A stretch of 18,880 nt of DNA from Candidatus Gottesmanbacteria bacterium RBG_16_37_8. Lineage in GTDB: Bacteria; Patescibacteriota; Microgenomatia; 2-02-FULL-39-11. Below the pieces are notes generated by a model. The model was not told the origin of the DNA. It was given only the letters and a program-made list of their open reading frames with translations, and made no database searches. Location of the stretch: contig MFJA01000022.1 of assembly GCA_001779055.1 (NCBI GenBank), positions 59,285-78,164 of the forward strand. Reading direction: 5' to 3'. Of this stretch, positions 6,525-13,982 are shown piece by piece (positions within the stretch are counted from its first letter, which is position 1; the number at the start of each line of letters is the position of its first letter). The position numbers and the translations under genes were made by a program.

Positions 6525-7604
6525 ATGATTGCTAAATTTATCCGACCAGAATTGTTGAAAATTAAAAAATATACTCCTTCACCGACTCTTCAGGAGATAG
6601 AGAGAGATATAGGCATTCCTATGGATAAAATTATCAAATGTGATTCGGGAGAAAATTTATATTCGGAAAAGTACCAAAATAAAAAAAATCTGCAAAAAGT
6701 GAAATTATATTTGTATCCTGATCCCTTTTGCAGAAATTTGAGGAAAAAATTAGCTTTATATACAGGAGTTGGTGAGGAATGGATAATGTACGGAAATGGT
6801 TCTGATGAATTGATTGATCTTCTTATCCGGGTTTTTGTATCTCCCAAAGATGTGATTATTATTAATCCTCCCACTTTTCCCATGTACGAATTTTATGGAC
6901 AGCTTTCCGGAGCAAAAGTGCAAAAAGTACTACGAAAAGAAAACTTAAATATAAACATTGAAGATATATTTGAAAAAATCACCTTAAATACGAAAATGAT
7001 TTTTATCGATTCTCCCGGAAATCCTTCATCAGTTGTTGTTACAAAAGAAAATATTAAAAAACTTCTTGCTAAAAAAACTATTGTAGTCGTTGATGAAGCG
7101 TATTATGAGTATTGTAATCAGACAGTTATACCTCTTATTTACCAATATTCGAATTTGATAGTTTTACGCAGTTTAAGTAAATGGTCAGGATTGGCGGGTT
7201 TGAGAATAGGTTATCTGGTAGCAAGTCCAGAAATTATCAAAATACTTTTAACAATAAAACCTCCCTATAATGTCAATTCTCTGGCACAGGAAATGGCTTG
7301 TTCTGTTTTGGATAAAAAAGAAAGATTCTTAAGAGAAATAAAGAAAGTAGTTGACTGTAGAAAAATATTACTTAAACAATTATCCCGATTTTTAAATTTG
7401 AAAGTTTACCCGTCACAAGGTGCTTATGTTATTTTCCAACCTCAAAATCAGGCCAAACAGCTACAGGAATTTTTAAGAAAAAACGGCATTTTAGTCAAAT
7501 ATATAAATCAACCATTATTAGAAAACTGCCTAAGGATTAATTTATTGAAACAAAAAGAAATAAATAAACTAGATTTCTTTTTAAGGAGATTTTATGAAAT
7601 GTGA
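6525..7604 (+). CDS. hisC: Histidinol-phosphate aminotransferase
   Basis: PLP-dependent fold-type I aminotransferase converting imidazole-acetol phosphate and glutamate to L-histidinol phosphate. The 359 residues match the family. The PLP lysine is K219 in SLSKWSGLAGLRIGY; other active-site residues are N165 (SPGNPSS), D190 and Y193 (VVDEAYYEY) and R227. YGNGSDELIDLL forms the phosphate-binding turn region. A perfect Shine-Dalgarno AAGGAGG lies just upstream, overlapping the end of hisD, whose stop is 3 nt before the ATG. Related aromatic aminotransferases share these motifs, but the operon position makes HisC the clear choice. Its 3' end overlaps the HAD phosphatase gene by 11 nt. Confidence 0.95.
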   Translation: MIAKFIRPELLKIKKYTPSPTLQEIERDIGIPMDKIIKCDSGENLYSEKYQNKKNLQKVKLYLYPDPFCRNLRKKLALYTGVGEEWIMYGNGSDELIDLLIRVFVSPKDVIIINPPTFPMYEFYGQLSGAKVQKVLRKENLNINIEDIFEKITLNTKMIFIDSPGNPSSVVVTKENIKKLLAKKTIVVVDEAYYEYCNQTVIPLIYQYSNLIVLRSLSKWSGLAGLRIGYLVASPEIIKILLTIKPPYNVNSLAQEMACSVLDKKERFLREIKKVVDCRKILLKQLSRFLNLKVYPSQGAYVIFQPQNQAKQLQEFLRKNGILVKYINQPLLENCLRINLLKQKEINKLDFFLRRFYEM

Positions 7605-8355
7605 TGGAGTCATTTTTGACATGGATGGAGTTCTTGTAACGAACTCCGCTTATTGTGAGGCAATTAAAAGAACTGTCGAGTTGGTTTTATGGAATAAATT
7701 TCGAATAAATAAAGAGATAACGACAGAGTATATTGACGAGATAAAGAGTCTTACTGGGTTTAATAACGACTGGGATACGTCATACGCTTTAATTGAGTTA
7801 CTTGGTAACAATGTGACAATTGACGAATTTAGTCAAAAAGTCAAACTTATAACTCCCAAACGAAGAAAAAGTACTTGGTATAAAAAAGTGAAAGATATTT
7901 TTCAAACTTTTTATCTTGGCGACCGACTATTTCAAGAGATATACAGCTACGTCGCATCCTTTAAGAATAAAATAGGTTTAATTACAACTGAGACTTTATT
8001 GATAGATATTAAAGTTTTAGATAAGTTAGCTCAAAATTATAAGTTAGGCATTGCAACTTCAAGACCAAGATTTGAGGCATTATTTGCCGTAAAAAACCTC
8101 AGACTTACCCCAAACTATATAAGTGAGGCATTATTAATTGCAAAAGAAGATGTCATTAGGGAAAAACCAGAACCAGATCCTTTACTTGAAGTACAAAGAA
8201 GAATGAGGGCAAAGAAACCTATTTACGTTGGAGACACAGTAAACGATACGGTTGCAGCTCAAAAAGCAAATATGCCATGCATTTTTGTAGGTCTGAAAAA
8301 ATTAGGCGATTTTCAAATTTCCGAAATAAATAAAATAAAGGAGATTCTTCTATGA
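7594..8355 (+). CDS. HAD-superfamily phosphatase, probable histidinol-phosphatase
   Basis: The 253-residue protein has all four HAD motifs: motif I DMDGV (nucleophile D9, acid/base D11), motif II IATSR (T155), motif III EKPEPDP (K191) and motif IV YVGDTVND (D214, D218). The cap segment contains LTGFNNDWDTSYAL (from about residue 53), a sequence I associate with a HAD-IA subfamily often found beside or fused to his genes. It is encoded between hisC, which makes histidinol phosphate, and hisB, which here lacks the N-terminal phosphatase domain of the enterobacterial enzyme. It is therefore the best candidate for dephosphorylating L-histidinol phosphate. Function is inferred from context; phosphoglycolate-type or other small phosphatase activity is the alternative. 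AAGGAG precedes the ATG. It overlaps hisC by 11 nt and hisB by 4 nt. Confidence 0.82.
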   Translation: MKCDGVIFDMDGVLVTNSAYCEAIKRTVELVLWNKFRINKEITTEYIDEIKSLTGFNNDWDTSYALIELLGNNVTIDEFSQKVKLITPKRRKSTWYKKVKDIFQTFYLGDRLFQEIYSYVASFKNKIGLITTETLLIDIKVLDKLAQNYKLGIATSRPRFEALFAVKNLRLTPNYISEALLIAKEDVIREKPEPDPLLEVQRRMRAKKPIYVGDTVNDTVAAQKANMPCIFVGLKKLGDFQISEINKIKEILL

Positions 8356-8945
8356 CACAAAGAAAAGCACAAATTAAAAGAAATACAACAGAAACAAAAA
8401 TCGCCATTGTTCTTAATATAGATGGATCTGGAGAAAGAGAGATTAATAGTCCCTTTGGATTCCTAAATCACATGCTCGATCTCTTTACCAAGCACGGTTT
8501 ATTTGATTTAACTGTTAAAGCAACAGGAGATACTTATATTGACGAGCATCACATAGTTGAGGACATTGGGATTGTGCTCGGAGAAAGTTTTGCTAAAGCT
8601 CTAGGAGATAAGAAGGGCATCAGTCGCTATGGTTTTTTTATCCTACCTATGGATGAAGTAGTGGCTACAGTTGCAGTAGATTTTTCAGGAAGATACGCTT
8701 TCAATTTTCGATGCATTTTTAGTCGAGAAAAAGTGGGAGATTTGTCAACAGAGTTAGTTTATGACTTTTGGGATGCTTTTGCCCAAAATGCCAAAATAAA
8801 TCTATTTATTAAAGTAGAAAATGGCAGAAATACACATCATCAAATGGAAGCAATATTCAAAGCAACCGGGCGCGCAATTCGTATGGCTTGTGATATTGAT
8901 AAGCGTGAAAAAAATCAAATTCCTTCAACGAAAGGAAAACTATGA
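8352..8945 (+). CDS. hisB: Imidazoleglycerol-phosphate dehydratase
   Basis: It dehydrates imidazole glycerol phosphate to imidazole-acetol phosphate. The 197 residues correspond to the monofunctional dehydratase, without the N-terminal histidinol-phosphatase of E. coli HisB. The two duplicated metal motifs are DEHHIVEDIG (H66, H67, E70) and NTHHQMEAIFKA (H162, H163, E166), which bind two manganese ions in the 24-mer. GFLNHMLDLFTKHG and the C-terminal PSTKGKL are also family signatures. It starts within an ATGA overlap with the HAD gene and ends in an ATGA overlap with hisH, so translation is probably coupled. AAAGGAG lies upstream of the start. Confidence 0.97.
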   Translation: MTQRKAQIKRNTTETKIAIVLNIDGSGEREINSPFGFLNHMLDLFTKHGLFDLTVKATGDTYIDEHHIVEDIGIVLGESFAKALGDKKGISRYGFFILPMDEVVATVAVDFSGRYAFNFRCIFSREKVGDLSTELVYDFWDAFAQNAKINLFIKVENGRNTHHQMEAIFKATGRAIRMACDIDKREKNQIPSTKGKL

Positions 8946-9598
8946 TCGGAATAATCGATTACGGCATTGGTAATCTTGGCAGTGTGTCCAATGCTATTAA
9001 AAAATTAAGCAGGGATTTTTTAATTTCTGACGACCCTTCACGACTCTTAAAAGCTGAAATACTAATTTTACCTGGGGTAGGATCAGCGCGTGAAGGAATG
9101 AAAAATATTAATAAAAGAAAGTTAGATAAATTTTTATTTGAAGAAATAAAAAAAGGAAAGCCATTTTTGGGAATTTGTTTAGGAATGCAACTTCTCTTTG
9201 AGGAAAGTGAAGAAGGGGATGTTTCCTGTCTAGGAATTTTGAAAGGCAAAGTCAAAAAGTTTCTAATAGAAAGAAAAATACCGCAAATCGGCTGGAATCA
9301 AGTAAGAATAAAGTCCCACTTCTTGCGGGATAAAGCTTGGGCTGGTAATTATGAATCAGGTATAAAGAATAAGTTATTTACCCAAATACCGGATAATTCA
9401 TTTTTTTATTTTGTTAATAGTTTCTATTGTATTCCTGAAAATAAATCTATCATCGCCGGAGAAACCTTATACGGTGAAAAATTTGCCAGTATTATCGTTA
9501 AAAATAATATTATGGCAACTCAATTTCACCCGGAAAAGAGTGGGAAAGTAGGCTTTCAATTATTAAGTAATTTTATAAGAAAATTCTATGTTAACTAA
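8942..9598 (+). CDS. hisH: Imidazole glycerol-phosphate synthase, glutaminase subunit
   Basis: Class I glutamine amidotransferase that delivers ammonia to HisF. The 218 residues include the nucleophile elbow GICLGMQLLFEESEEG (C79) and the His-Glu pair in ATQFHPEKSG (H196, E198). The N-terminus IGIIDYGIGNLGSVSNAIKK and the LPGVGS oxyanion region are characteristic of HisH. It is a little longer than common HisH proteins, with extra residues around 115-125 after the PQIGWNQV strand. It overlaps hisB by 4 nt and hisF by 11 nt. The direct adjacency to hisF fits the 1:1 HisH-HisF complex. In many operons hisA lies between these two genes; it does not here. Confidence 0.96.
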   Translation: MIGIIDYGIGNLGSVSNAIKKLSRDFLISDDPSRLLKAEILILPGVGSAREGMKNINKRKLDKFLFEEIKKGKPFLGICLGMQLLFEESEEGDVSCLGILKGKVKKFLIERKIPQIGWNQVRIKSHFLRDKAWAGNYESGIKNKLFTQIPDNSFFYFVNSFYCIPENKSIIAGETLYGEKFASIIVKNNIMATQFHPEKSGKVGFQLLSNFIRKFYVN

Positions 9599-10346
9599 AA
9601 GAATAATTCCTTGTTTGGATATGACCGAAGGTAAAGTAGTGAAAGGAATCCAGTTTGTAGAATTCCGTGATGCCGGAGATCCTGTTAAACTTGCAAAAAA
9701 ATATAATGAGGAAGGAGCTGATGAGCTGGTTTTTTTGGATATTACAGCCACTGTTGAAAACAGGAATATTCTTATTGATGTCGTGAGAAAAACTGCCCAA
9801 ATGGTTACCATCCCGTTTTCTGTCGGCGGAGGTATCCGGACAAAAGAAGATATGAAACAAATACTTCGCGCCGGCGCAGATAAAGTATCAGTCAACACTG
9901 GTGCATTTAACAATCCAAAACTTATTTCTGAGTGTGCCAATATATTTGGCAGTCAATGTGTAGTTTTATCTATGGATGTAAGAAAAGTTACAACAGACAG
10001 ATGGAATGTTTTTATTAATGGAGGAAGAACTGATACCGGTGTATCAGTAATCAAATGGGCAAAAAAAGCAGTTAGTCTTGGCGCGGGAGAGATTCTTCTT
10101 ACTAGCATAGACAGAGATGGCACAAAAAAAGGTTTTGATGTGAAAATCACAAGAAAAGTTTCTCAAATTGTATCTGTTCCAGTCATAGCTTCAGGAGGTG
10201 CTGGAAAACTAGAAGATTTTGCTGAAATTATATTGAAAGGGATAGCTGATGCGGCTCTTGCAGCTTCTCTTTTCCACTATGGTGAATTAAGAATAAAAAA
10301 GGTAAAAGATTATCTTCAATCACAAAATATACCTGTGAGGAATTAA
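9588..10346 (+). CDS. hisF: Imidazole glycerol-phosphate synthase, cyclase subunit
   Basis: (beta/alpha)8-barrel enzyme that uses HisH-derived ammonia to convert PRFAR into imidazole glycerol phosphate and AICAR. The 252 residues align over the whole length with known HisF proteins: RIIPCLD with catalytic D11, FLDITA, SVGGGIRT, VNTGAF, SMDVRK with catalytic D130, GEILLTSIDRDGTKKGFD, ASGGAGK and AALAASLFHYGE. It is clearly HisF and not HisA. The usual AIDAKR around D130 reads SMDVRK, a conservative difference. It overlaps hisH by 11 nt with no strong Shine-Dalgarno, which suggests translational coupling. hisI follows after 2 nt. Confidence 0.97.
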   Translation: MLTKRIIPCLDMTEGKVVKGIQFVEFRDAGDPVKLAKKYNEEGADELVFLDITATVENRNILIDVVRKTAQMVTIPFSVGGGIRTKEDMKQILRAGADKVSVNTGAFNNPKLISECANIFGSQCVVLSMDVRKVTTDRWNVFINGGRTDTGVSVIKWAKKAVSLGAGEILLTSIDRDGTKKGFDVKITRKVSQIVSVPVIASGGAGKLEDFAEIILKGIADAALAASLFHYGELRIKKVKDYLQSQNIPVRN

Positions 10347-10348
10347 CT

Positions 10349-10660
10349 ATGGAAAATCTTATCCCCGTTATCATTCAGGATTTTAAAAGCGGTGAAGTTT
10401 TTATGCTCGGGTATATGAACCAAGAAGCCTTGCAAAGAACTAAAGAAACAGGATGGGTTTATTTCTGGAGCAGAAGCAAAAAGCGATTATGGATGAAGGG
10501 TGAGAAATCCAAAAATAAGCTAAGAGTGAAAGAAATATATTCTGATTGTGACAAAGATGCGATATTGATCAAGGTTAAATTAATGGGGAATACAGTCTGT
10601 CACACAGGAAAAAAATCCTGCTTTTATACCTTGTTAAGGGGAAAAATATATGACGCTTGA
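10349..10660 (+). CDS. hisI: Phosphoribosyl-AMP cyclohydrolase
   Basis: It opens the adenine ring of phosphoribosyl-AMP. The 103 residues make up a single-domain HisI, not the fused HisIE of enterobacteria. The metal-binding motif is SDCDKDA (D66, C67, D68, D70), with the downstream zinc cysteines in CHTGKKSC (C84, C91). FMLGYMNQEALQRT and WSRSKKRLWMKGE are family signatures. GAGGA lies before the ATG, which is 2 nt after hisF. The 3' end overlaps hisE by 11 nt. Confidence 0.96.
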   Translation: MENLIPVIIQDFKSGEVFMLGYMNQEALQRTKETGWVYFWSRSKKRLWMKGEKSKNKLRVKEIYSDCDKDAILIKVKLMGNTVCHTGKKSCFYTLLRGKIYDA

Positions 10661-10946
10661 AGAGCTTTACCAGAAAATTCGCGATCGTAAAAAAGCTATG
10701 CCGGAAAACTCGTATGTTGCTTCTCTTTTTAGAGAAGGCAGGGATCGTATTATTAAAAAAGTCGGCGAAGAAGCAACTGAAGTAATAATCGCTGTTAAAA
10801 ATAACAATAAAAAGGAAATTATTTCCGAAGTTACTGATTTGTGGTTTCATCTACTAGTCTTATTAGCAGATAATAATATAACAATTAAGGATATTATTTT
10901 AGAATTGACGAAAAGAGATAAAAATAATCAAAGAAGCCTTCTCTAA
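10650..10946 (+). CDS. hisE: Phosphoribosyl-ATP pyrophosphohydrolase
   Basis: It hydrolyses phosphoribosyl-ATP to phosphoribosyl-AMP and pyrophosphate, acting between HisG and HisI. The 98 residues form an all-alpha MazG-like protein with the acidic metal motif KVGEEATEVIIA and the second acidic helix EVTDLWFHLLVLL. NSYVASLF near the N-terminus is typical of HisE. It is encoded separately from hisI but overlaps it by 11 nt, with AAGGGG just upstream of the start. It is the last gene of the operon; I see no strong terminator in the following 87 bases. Confidence 0.95.
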   Translation: MTLEELYQKIRDRKKAMPENSYVASLFREGRDRIIKKVGEEATEVIIAVKNNNKKEIISEVTDLWFHLLVLLADNNITIKDIILELTKRDKNNQRSLL

Positions 10947-10995
10947 GTTTCCCCAACTGGAAGTAATTTTAGTTAAACGTACTTAGTTACTGTAC

Positions 10996-11024
10996 TTGTA
11001 ATTGTAGGAATAATACTATATATT
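10996..11024 (+). promoter_or_regulatory. Promoter and possible operator of the toxin-antitoxin genes
   Basis: TTGTAA (10996-11001) and TATATT (11019-11024) are spaced by 17 nt. The expected start is close to 11031, so the antitoxin mRNA, starting at ATG 11034, would be leaderless or nearly so. The inverted repeat TAATA-CTATA-TATTA (11011-11025) overlaps the -10, and GTACTT is repeated nearby (about 10979 and 10993). These could be antitoxin-binding sites for autorepression. Inference from pattern and family behaviour. Confidence 0.5.
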
Positions 11025-11033
11025 ATTAGTACC

Positions 11034-11342
11034 ATGAAACTTACAAGTATTACTACTATTGATCAGACAGTTCCTATATCAGAAGCAAGAGCTACTCTAC
11101 CCAAACTTATTGAAAAAGTGAAAAATATGAATTTTTTAGTACTGGTTAATAAATATCAGCCAAAAGTCGCTCTTGTTGATCTTTCTTATTTTGAGAAACT
11201 GATAAGTGTGTATAAAGAGTGGGAAAAATATCATAATTTTTTCGAACTTGAAAAAATTCGCCAAAAAGTTCCGCTTTATCCGGAAAATGAAGTAGAGAAA
11301 GATATCAGTTATGCCCTCAAAAAAATCCGCAGGAATACTTAA
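11034..11342 (+). CDS. Antitoxin, Phd/YefM type
   Basis: The 102-residue protein has the Phd/YefM N-terminal DNA-binding fold: TVPISEARATLPKLIEKVKN followed by the strand FLVLVNKYQPKVALVDLSYFEKL (about residues 15-58). The C-terminal 40 residues are charged and would wrap around and inhibit the toxin. Members of this family also bind their own promoter, in agreement with the repeats overlapping the -10 upstream. The toxin gene overlaps its 3' end by 32 nt, so the pair is translated in a coupled way. The module lies between the his operon and convergent valS. Confidence 0.85.
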   Translation: MKLTSITTIDQTVPISEARATLPKLIEKVKNMNFLVLVNKYQPKVALVDLSYFEKLISVYKEWEKYHNFFELEKIRQKVPLYPENEVEKDISYALKKIRRNT

Positions 11343-11760
11343 GATAGTTTTGGATACTAATAATTTAGTCAGTTCCAGAATTAATAAAAAAGGAGCCTCC
11401 TGGAAAATATTTGATCTGGCCAGAGAAAATAAAATAAGAATTTTAACTTCAAATTTCCAATTATCAGAGTTCAATAGAGTTTTGACTTACCCTAGAATAA
11501 TGAAGAAATACAAATTGAAAAAGAATGATATTAAAAAAACAGTTTTATTATTAAGAAAAATAACATCAGTTTTTAATCCTCAAGAAATTCCGAATATTAT
11601 AAAAATTGATCCGGATGATAATCAGATTCTGGCAATCGCCAAAGAAGGGGAATCCGATATGATAATATCCGGTGACCATCATTTATTAGATTTAAAACAA
11701 TATAGGAATATTCCGGTAATGACAGCAAAACAATTTTTGCAAAAGTTTACAAAAGTTTAG
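11311..11760 (+). CDS. PIN-domain toxin (putative RNase, VapC-like)
   Basis: The 149-residue PIN-domain protein belongs to the group described as putative toxin component near Phd antitoxins. Acidic active-site residues are D15 (VLDTNNLVSS), E53 (QLSEFNRVL), D100/D102/D103 (KIDPDDNQILAIA) and D122 (ISGDHHLLDL). It would cleave RNA in a Mg-dependent manner when free of antitoxin; the specific target is unknown. Its start lies 32 nt inside the antitoxin gene. The first nine residues before the core strand may be optional. The last 14 nt overlap the end of valS on the opposite strand, and no terminator separates them. Confidence 0.85.
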   Translation: MPSKKSAGILKIVLDTNNLVSSRINKKGASWKIFDLARENKIRILTSNFQLSEFNRVLTYPRIMKKYKLKKNDIKKTVLLLRKITSVFNPQEIPNIIKIDPDDNQILAIAKEGESDMIISGDHHLLDLKQYRNIPVMTAKQFLQKFTKV

Positions 11761-13933
11761 GCCAGGTAGAGATGATAAGTGGAGAATTTTTACCGGATAA
11801 CTGCTTGTTGATTTCCTCGGTAATAAAAGGCATGAAAGGATGAAGCAGTTTTAAAGATGTTAAGAACACATAAGTTAAAACATTAAGCGCCTTTTCATCA
11901 TAATTTTTTAGTCTCTCTTTAACACTTTCAATATATTTGTCTGCCAGATTATGCCAGATAAATTCATACAAACTTTCTGCTCCTTTATCAAAACGGTATT
12001 CTTCAATACTTTTTGTTGTGTTTTTAATAACAGCATCCAAATCCCGGAGGAGTTTTTGGTCATTTTGATCAGTTAAATTTTTTTCCGGAATTTTACTCTT
12101 TAAATCAATTGATTTTTTTTCATTTTGAAAACTTTCAAAGTTCATTTTTATGAAACGGCCGATATTCCACAGTTTATTGGAGAAATTTCTCATGCCTCTG
12201 ATTTTGTCTTCACTCATCGGAACATCATTGCCAAAAGCAGTACCGTAAATCAGGGCAAATCTTAATGCATCAGCTCCGTAAAGATCAGCCATTACAAGCG
12301 GATTAATCACATTTCCTTTGCTTTTGCTCATTTTGCGTCCATTTTTATCGCGAACCAGTCCGTGGAGGCAAACCGTTTGAAACGGAATTTCGCCAACAGC
12401 ATAAATCCCCAACATAATCATCCGGCATACCCACCAGGGCAAAATATCGTAACCCGTTTCCATAACGGACGTAGGATAGAAATATTCATAGTCTCCTTCA
12501 TGATTTACTTGAAGCGTAGCGAAGGGCCATTGTCCGGAAGAAAACCAGGTATCAAAAGTATCCTTGTCCTGTTCCAAATCAGTTCCCCGGCAATTGGGAC
12601 ATTTATCCGGCTTTTCGCCTGAAGTTACAATCCATTCATCACTTCCGCACTTCAGGCACTTCCATGCCGGAATTCTTATACCCCAAACAATCTGCCGGCT
12701 TATATTCCAGTCATGGAAATTGTTAAGCCACTGTAAGGCAGTTTTCTCCTGTTTTTTAGGCGCAAATTTGATTTTTTTGCTTAAAATAGCTTTAACGGCA
12801 GCATCAGCCAATGGCCTTATCTTGATGTACCACTGGGGAAGAGGCAAAGGCTCGATAACTGTCCCGCATTTGTAGCAGGTACCGATTCTGTGAGTATAAT
12901 TTTCATCGGTTTTTAAAAGCAAGTCGTCTTCTTTGAGATCTTCAACCATCATTGTCCGGACAGCTAACACTTTTTTTCCGTGATATTTTTCTGCCCTGGC
13001 TTTATATTTCGGATTAATATTTTTTTGCGATAAAAACCAGGAAAAGTCCATTTTTCCTGAAAAATCAATTATTGGTGTTGCTGGTAGGTCAAATTTTTGT
13101 CCTAGTTCAAAATCATGCGGATCATGAGCGGGAGTAACTTTCATGATACCGGTGCCGAATTTTGGATCAACAAGAGGATCGGGGATTACCTTCATTTTGA
13201 TTGGTCCCAAAAGTCCCATAATCTCATATGTTTTGCCAATTGTCTCTTTATAACGTTTGTCTTTGGGATTAACCGCCAGTGCCGTATCCCTGAACTTGGT
13301 TTCCGGCCGGGAAGTAGCAATAGTAAACGGACCGTATTTCATATAATAAAGAGGGTCAACCCGTTCGACATATTTCACTTCCAAATCTGAAAATCCCGTA
13401 CCGCATCTGGTACAGTAATTCACTAAGCGTTTGCTTCTATAAAGAAGTCCGTCATCATAAAGTTTTTTAAATGTTTGTTGGACAATTTTAATAATCTTGG
13501 CATCCAGGGTGAAAACCTGCCTGGTCCAATCCAGGGAAAATCCTAATCTTTTAAGCTGATTTTCCATATTTCCCCGGTTGGCTTGTACAAAATCCCAAAT
13601 CATTTTGTAAAGAGTCTCGGAATCGAAATCAAATCTGCTTTTGCCTTTCTTTTGCAGTATTTTTTCAAAAACAAATTGGGTTTCAAAGCCGGCATGATCT
13701 GCTCCGGGAAGCCAAAGAGTAGCGTCGCCCTTCATGCGGTGGTAGCGGATCATAATATCTTCAATAACATACATGGCATGGCCTAAATGAAGATCAGCAT
13801 TGGCATTGGGCGGAGGTAAAATGATTGAAAACTGTTTTTTAGTTTTATCATTTCCCGGAGTAAAATATCCCTCTTTTTCCCAAAGACTGTACCATTCTTT
13901 CTCGATGTCCTGGTGTTTATATACTTTATCCAT
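11747..13933 (-). CDS. valS: Valine--tRNA ligase
   Basis: Class I aminoacyl-tRNA synthetase that charges tRNA-Val. HIGH motif: HLGH at residues 49-52 within PPPNANADLHLGHA. KMSKS motif at 534-538. The CP1 editing domain (about 190-340) has ATSRPET and GTGIMKVTPAHDPHDFE, the ValRS type. Zinc-ribbon cysteines occur in CTRCG (174-177), CYKCG (353-356), CLKCG (426-429) and CPNC (445-448). The anticodon-binding domain follows (about 600-728). At 728 residues it is shorter than the usual 860-950, because the C-terminal coiled-coil arm is missing. It follows tsaD by 38 nt on the same strand but also has its own promoter. IleRS was considered, but the editing-site motif and length favour ValRS. Confidence 0.92.
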   Translation of the reverse strand: MDKVYKHQDIEKEWYSLWEKEGYFTPGNDKTKKQFSIILPPPNANADLHLGHAMYVIEDIMIRYHRMKGDATLWLPGADHAGFETQFVFEKILQKKGKSRFDFDSETLYKMIWDFVQANRGNMENQLKRLGFSLDWTRQVFTLDAKIIKIVQQTFKKLYDDGLLYRSKRLVNYCTRCGTGFSDLEVKYVERVDPLYYMKYGPFTIATSRPETKFRDTALAVNPKDKRYKETIGKTYEIMGLLGPIKMKVIPDPLVDPKFGTGIMKVTPAHDPHDFELGQKFDLPATPIIDFSGKMDFSWFLSQKNINPKYKARAEKYHGKKVLAVRTMMVEDLKEDDLLLKTDENYTHRIGTCYKCGTVIEPLPLPQWYIKIRPLADAAVKAILSKKIKFAPKKQEKTALQWLNNFHDWNISRQIVWGIRIPAWKCLKCGSDEWIVTSGEKPDKCPNCRGTDLEQDKDTFDTWFSSGQWPFATLQVNHEGDYEYFYPTSVMETGYDILPWWVCRMIMLGIYAVGEIPFQTVCLHGLVRDKNGRKMSKSKGNVINPLVMADLYGADALRFALIYGTAFGNDVPMSEDKIRGMRNFSNKLWNIGRFIKMNFESFQNEKKSIDLKSKIPEKNLTDQNDQKLLRDLDAVIKNTTKSIEEYRFDKGAESLYEFIWHNLADKYIESVKERLKNYDEKALNVLTYVFLTSLKLLHPFMPFITEEINKQLSGKNSPLIISTWPKLL

Positions 13934-13953
13934 AATAAAATGAACTTTGGCTT

Positions 13954-13982
13954 ATTATAAAGCGATATTTTTCAAACTTCAA
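13954..13982 (-). promoter_or_regulatory. Promoter of valS
   Basis: On the minus strand, TTGAAG (13982-13977) and a perfect TATAAT (13959-13954) are spaced by 17 nt. Transcription would start near 13947, giving a leader of about 14 nt before the ATG at 13933. The -35 overlaps the last codons of tsaD, so valS can be expressed separately from the operon. Confidence 0.6.

Noticed and set aside
9588..10346. The barrel gene as HisA rather than HisF
   Set aside because: RIIPCLD, GEILLTSIDRDGTK and the full-length pattern are those of HisF.
10947..10975. Terminator after hisE
   Set aside because: Only a weak TTCC/GGAA stem-loop with an interrupted T stretch is present, not convincing as an intrinsic terminator.
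12362..12875. Open frames on the plus strand inside valS
   Set aside because: They are antisense to well-conserved ValRS domains and show no domain pattern of their own.
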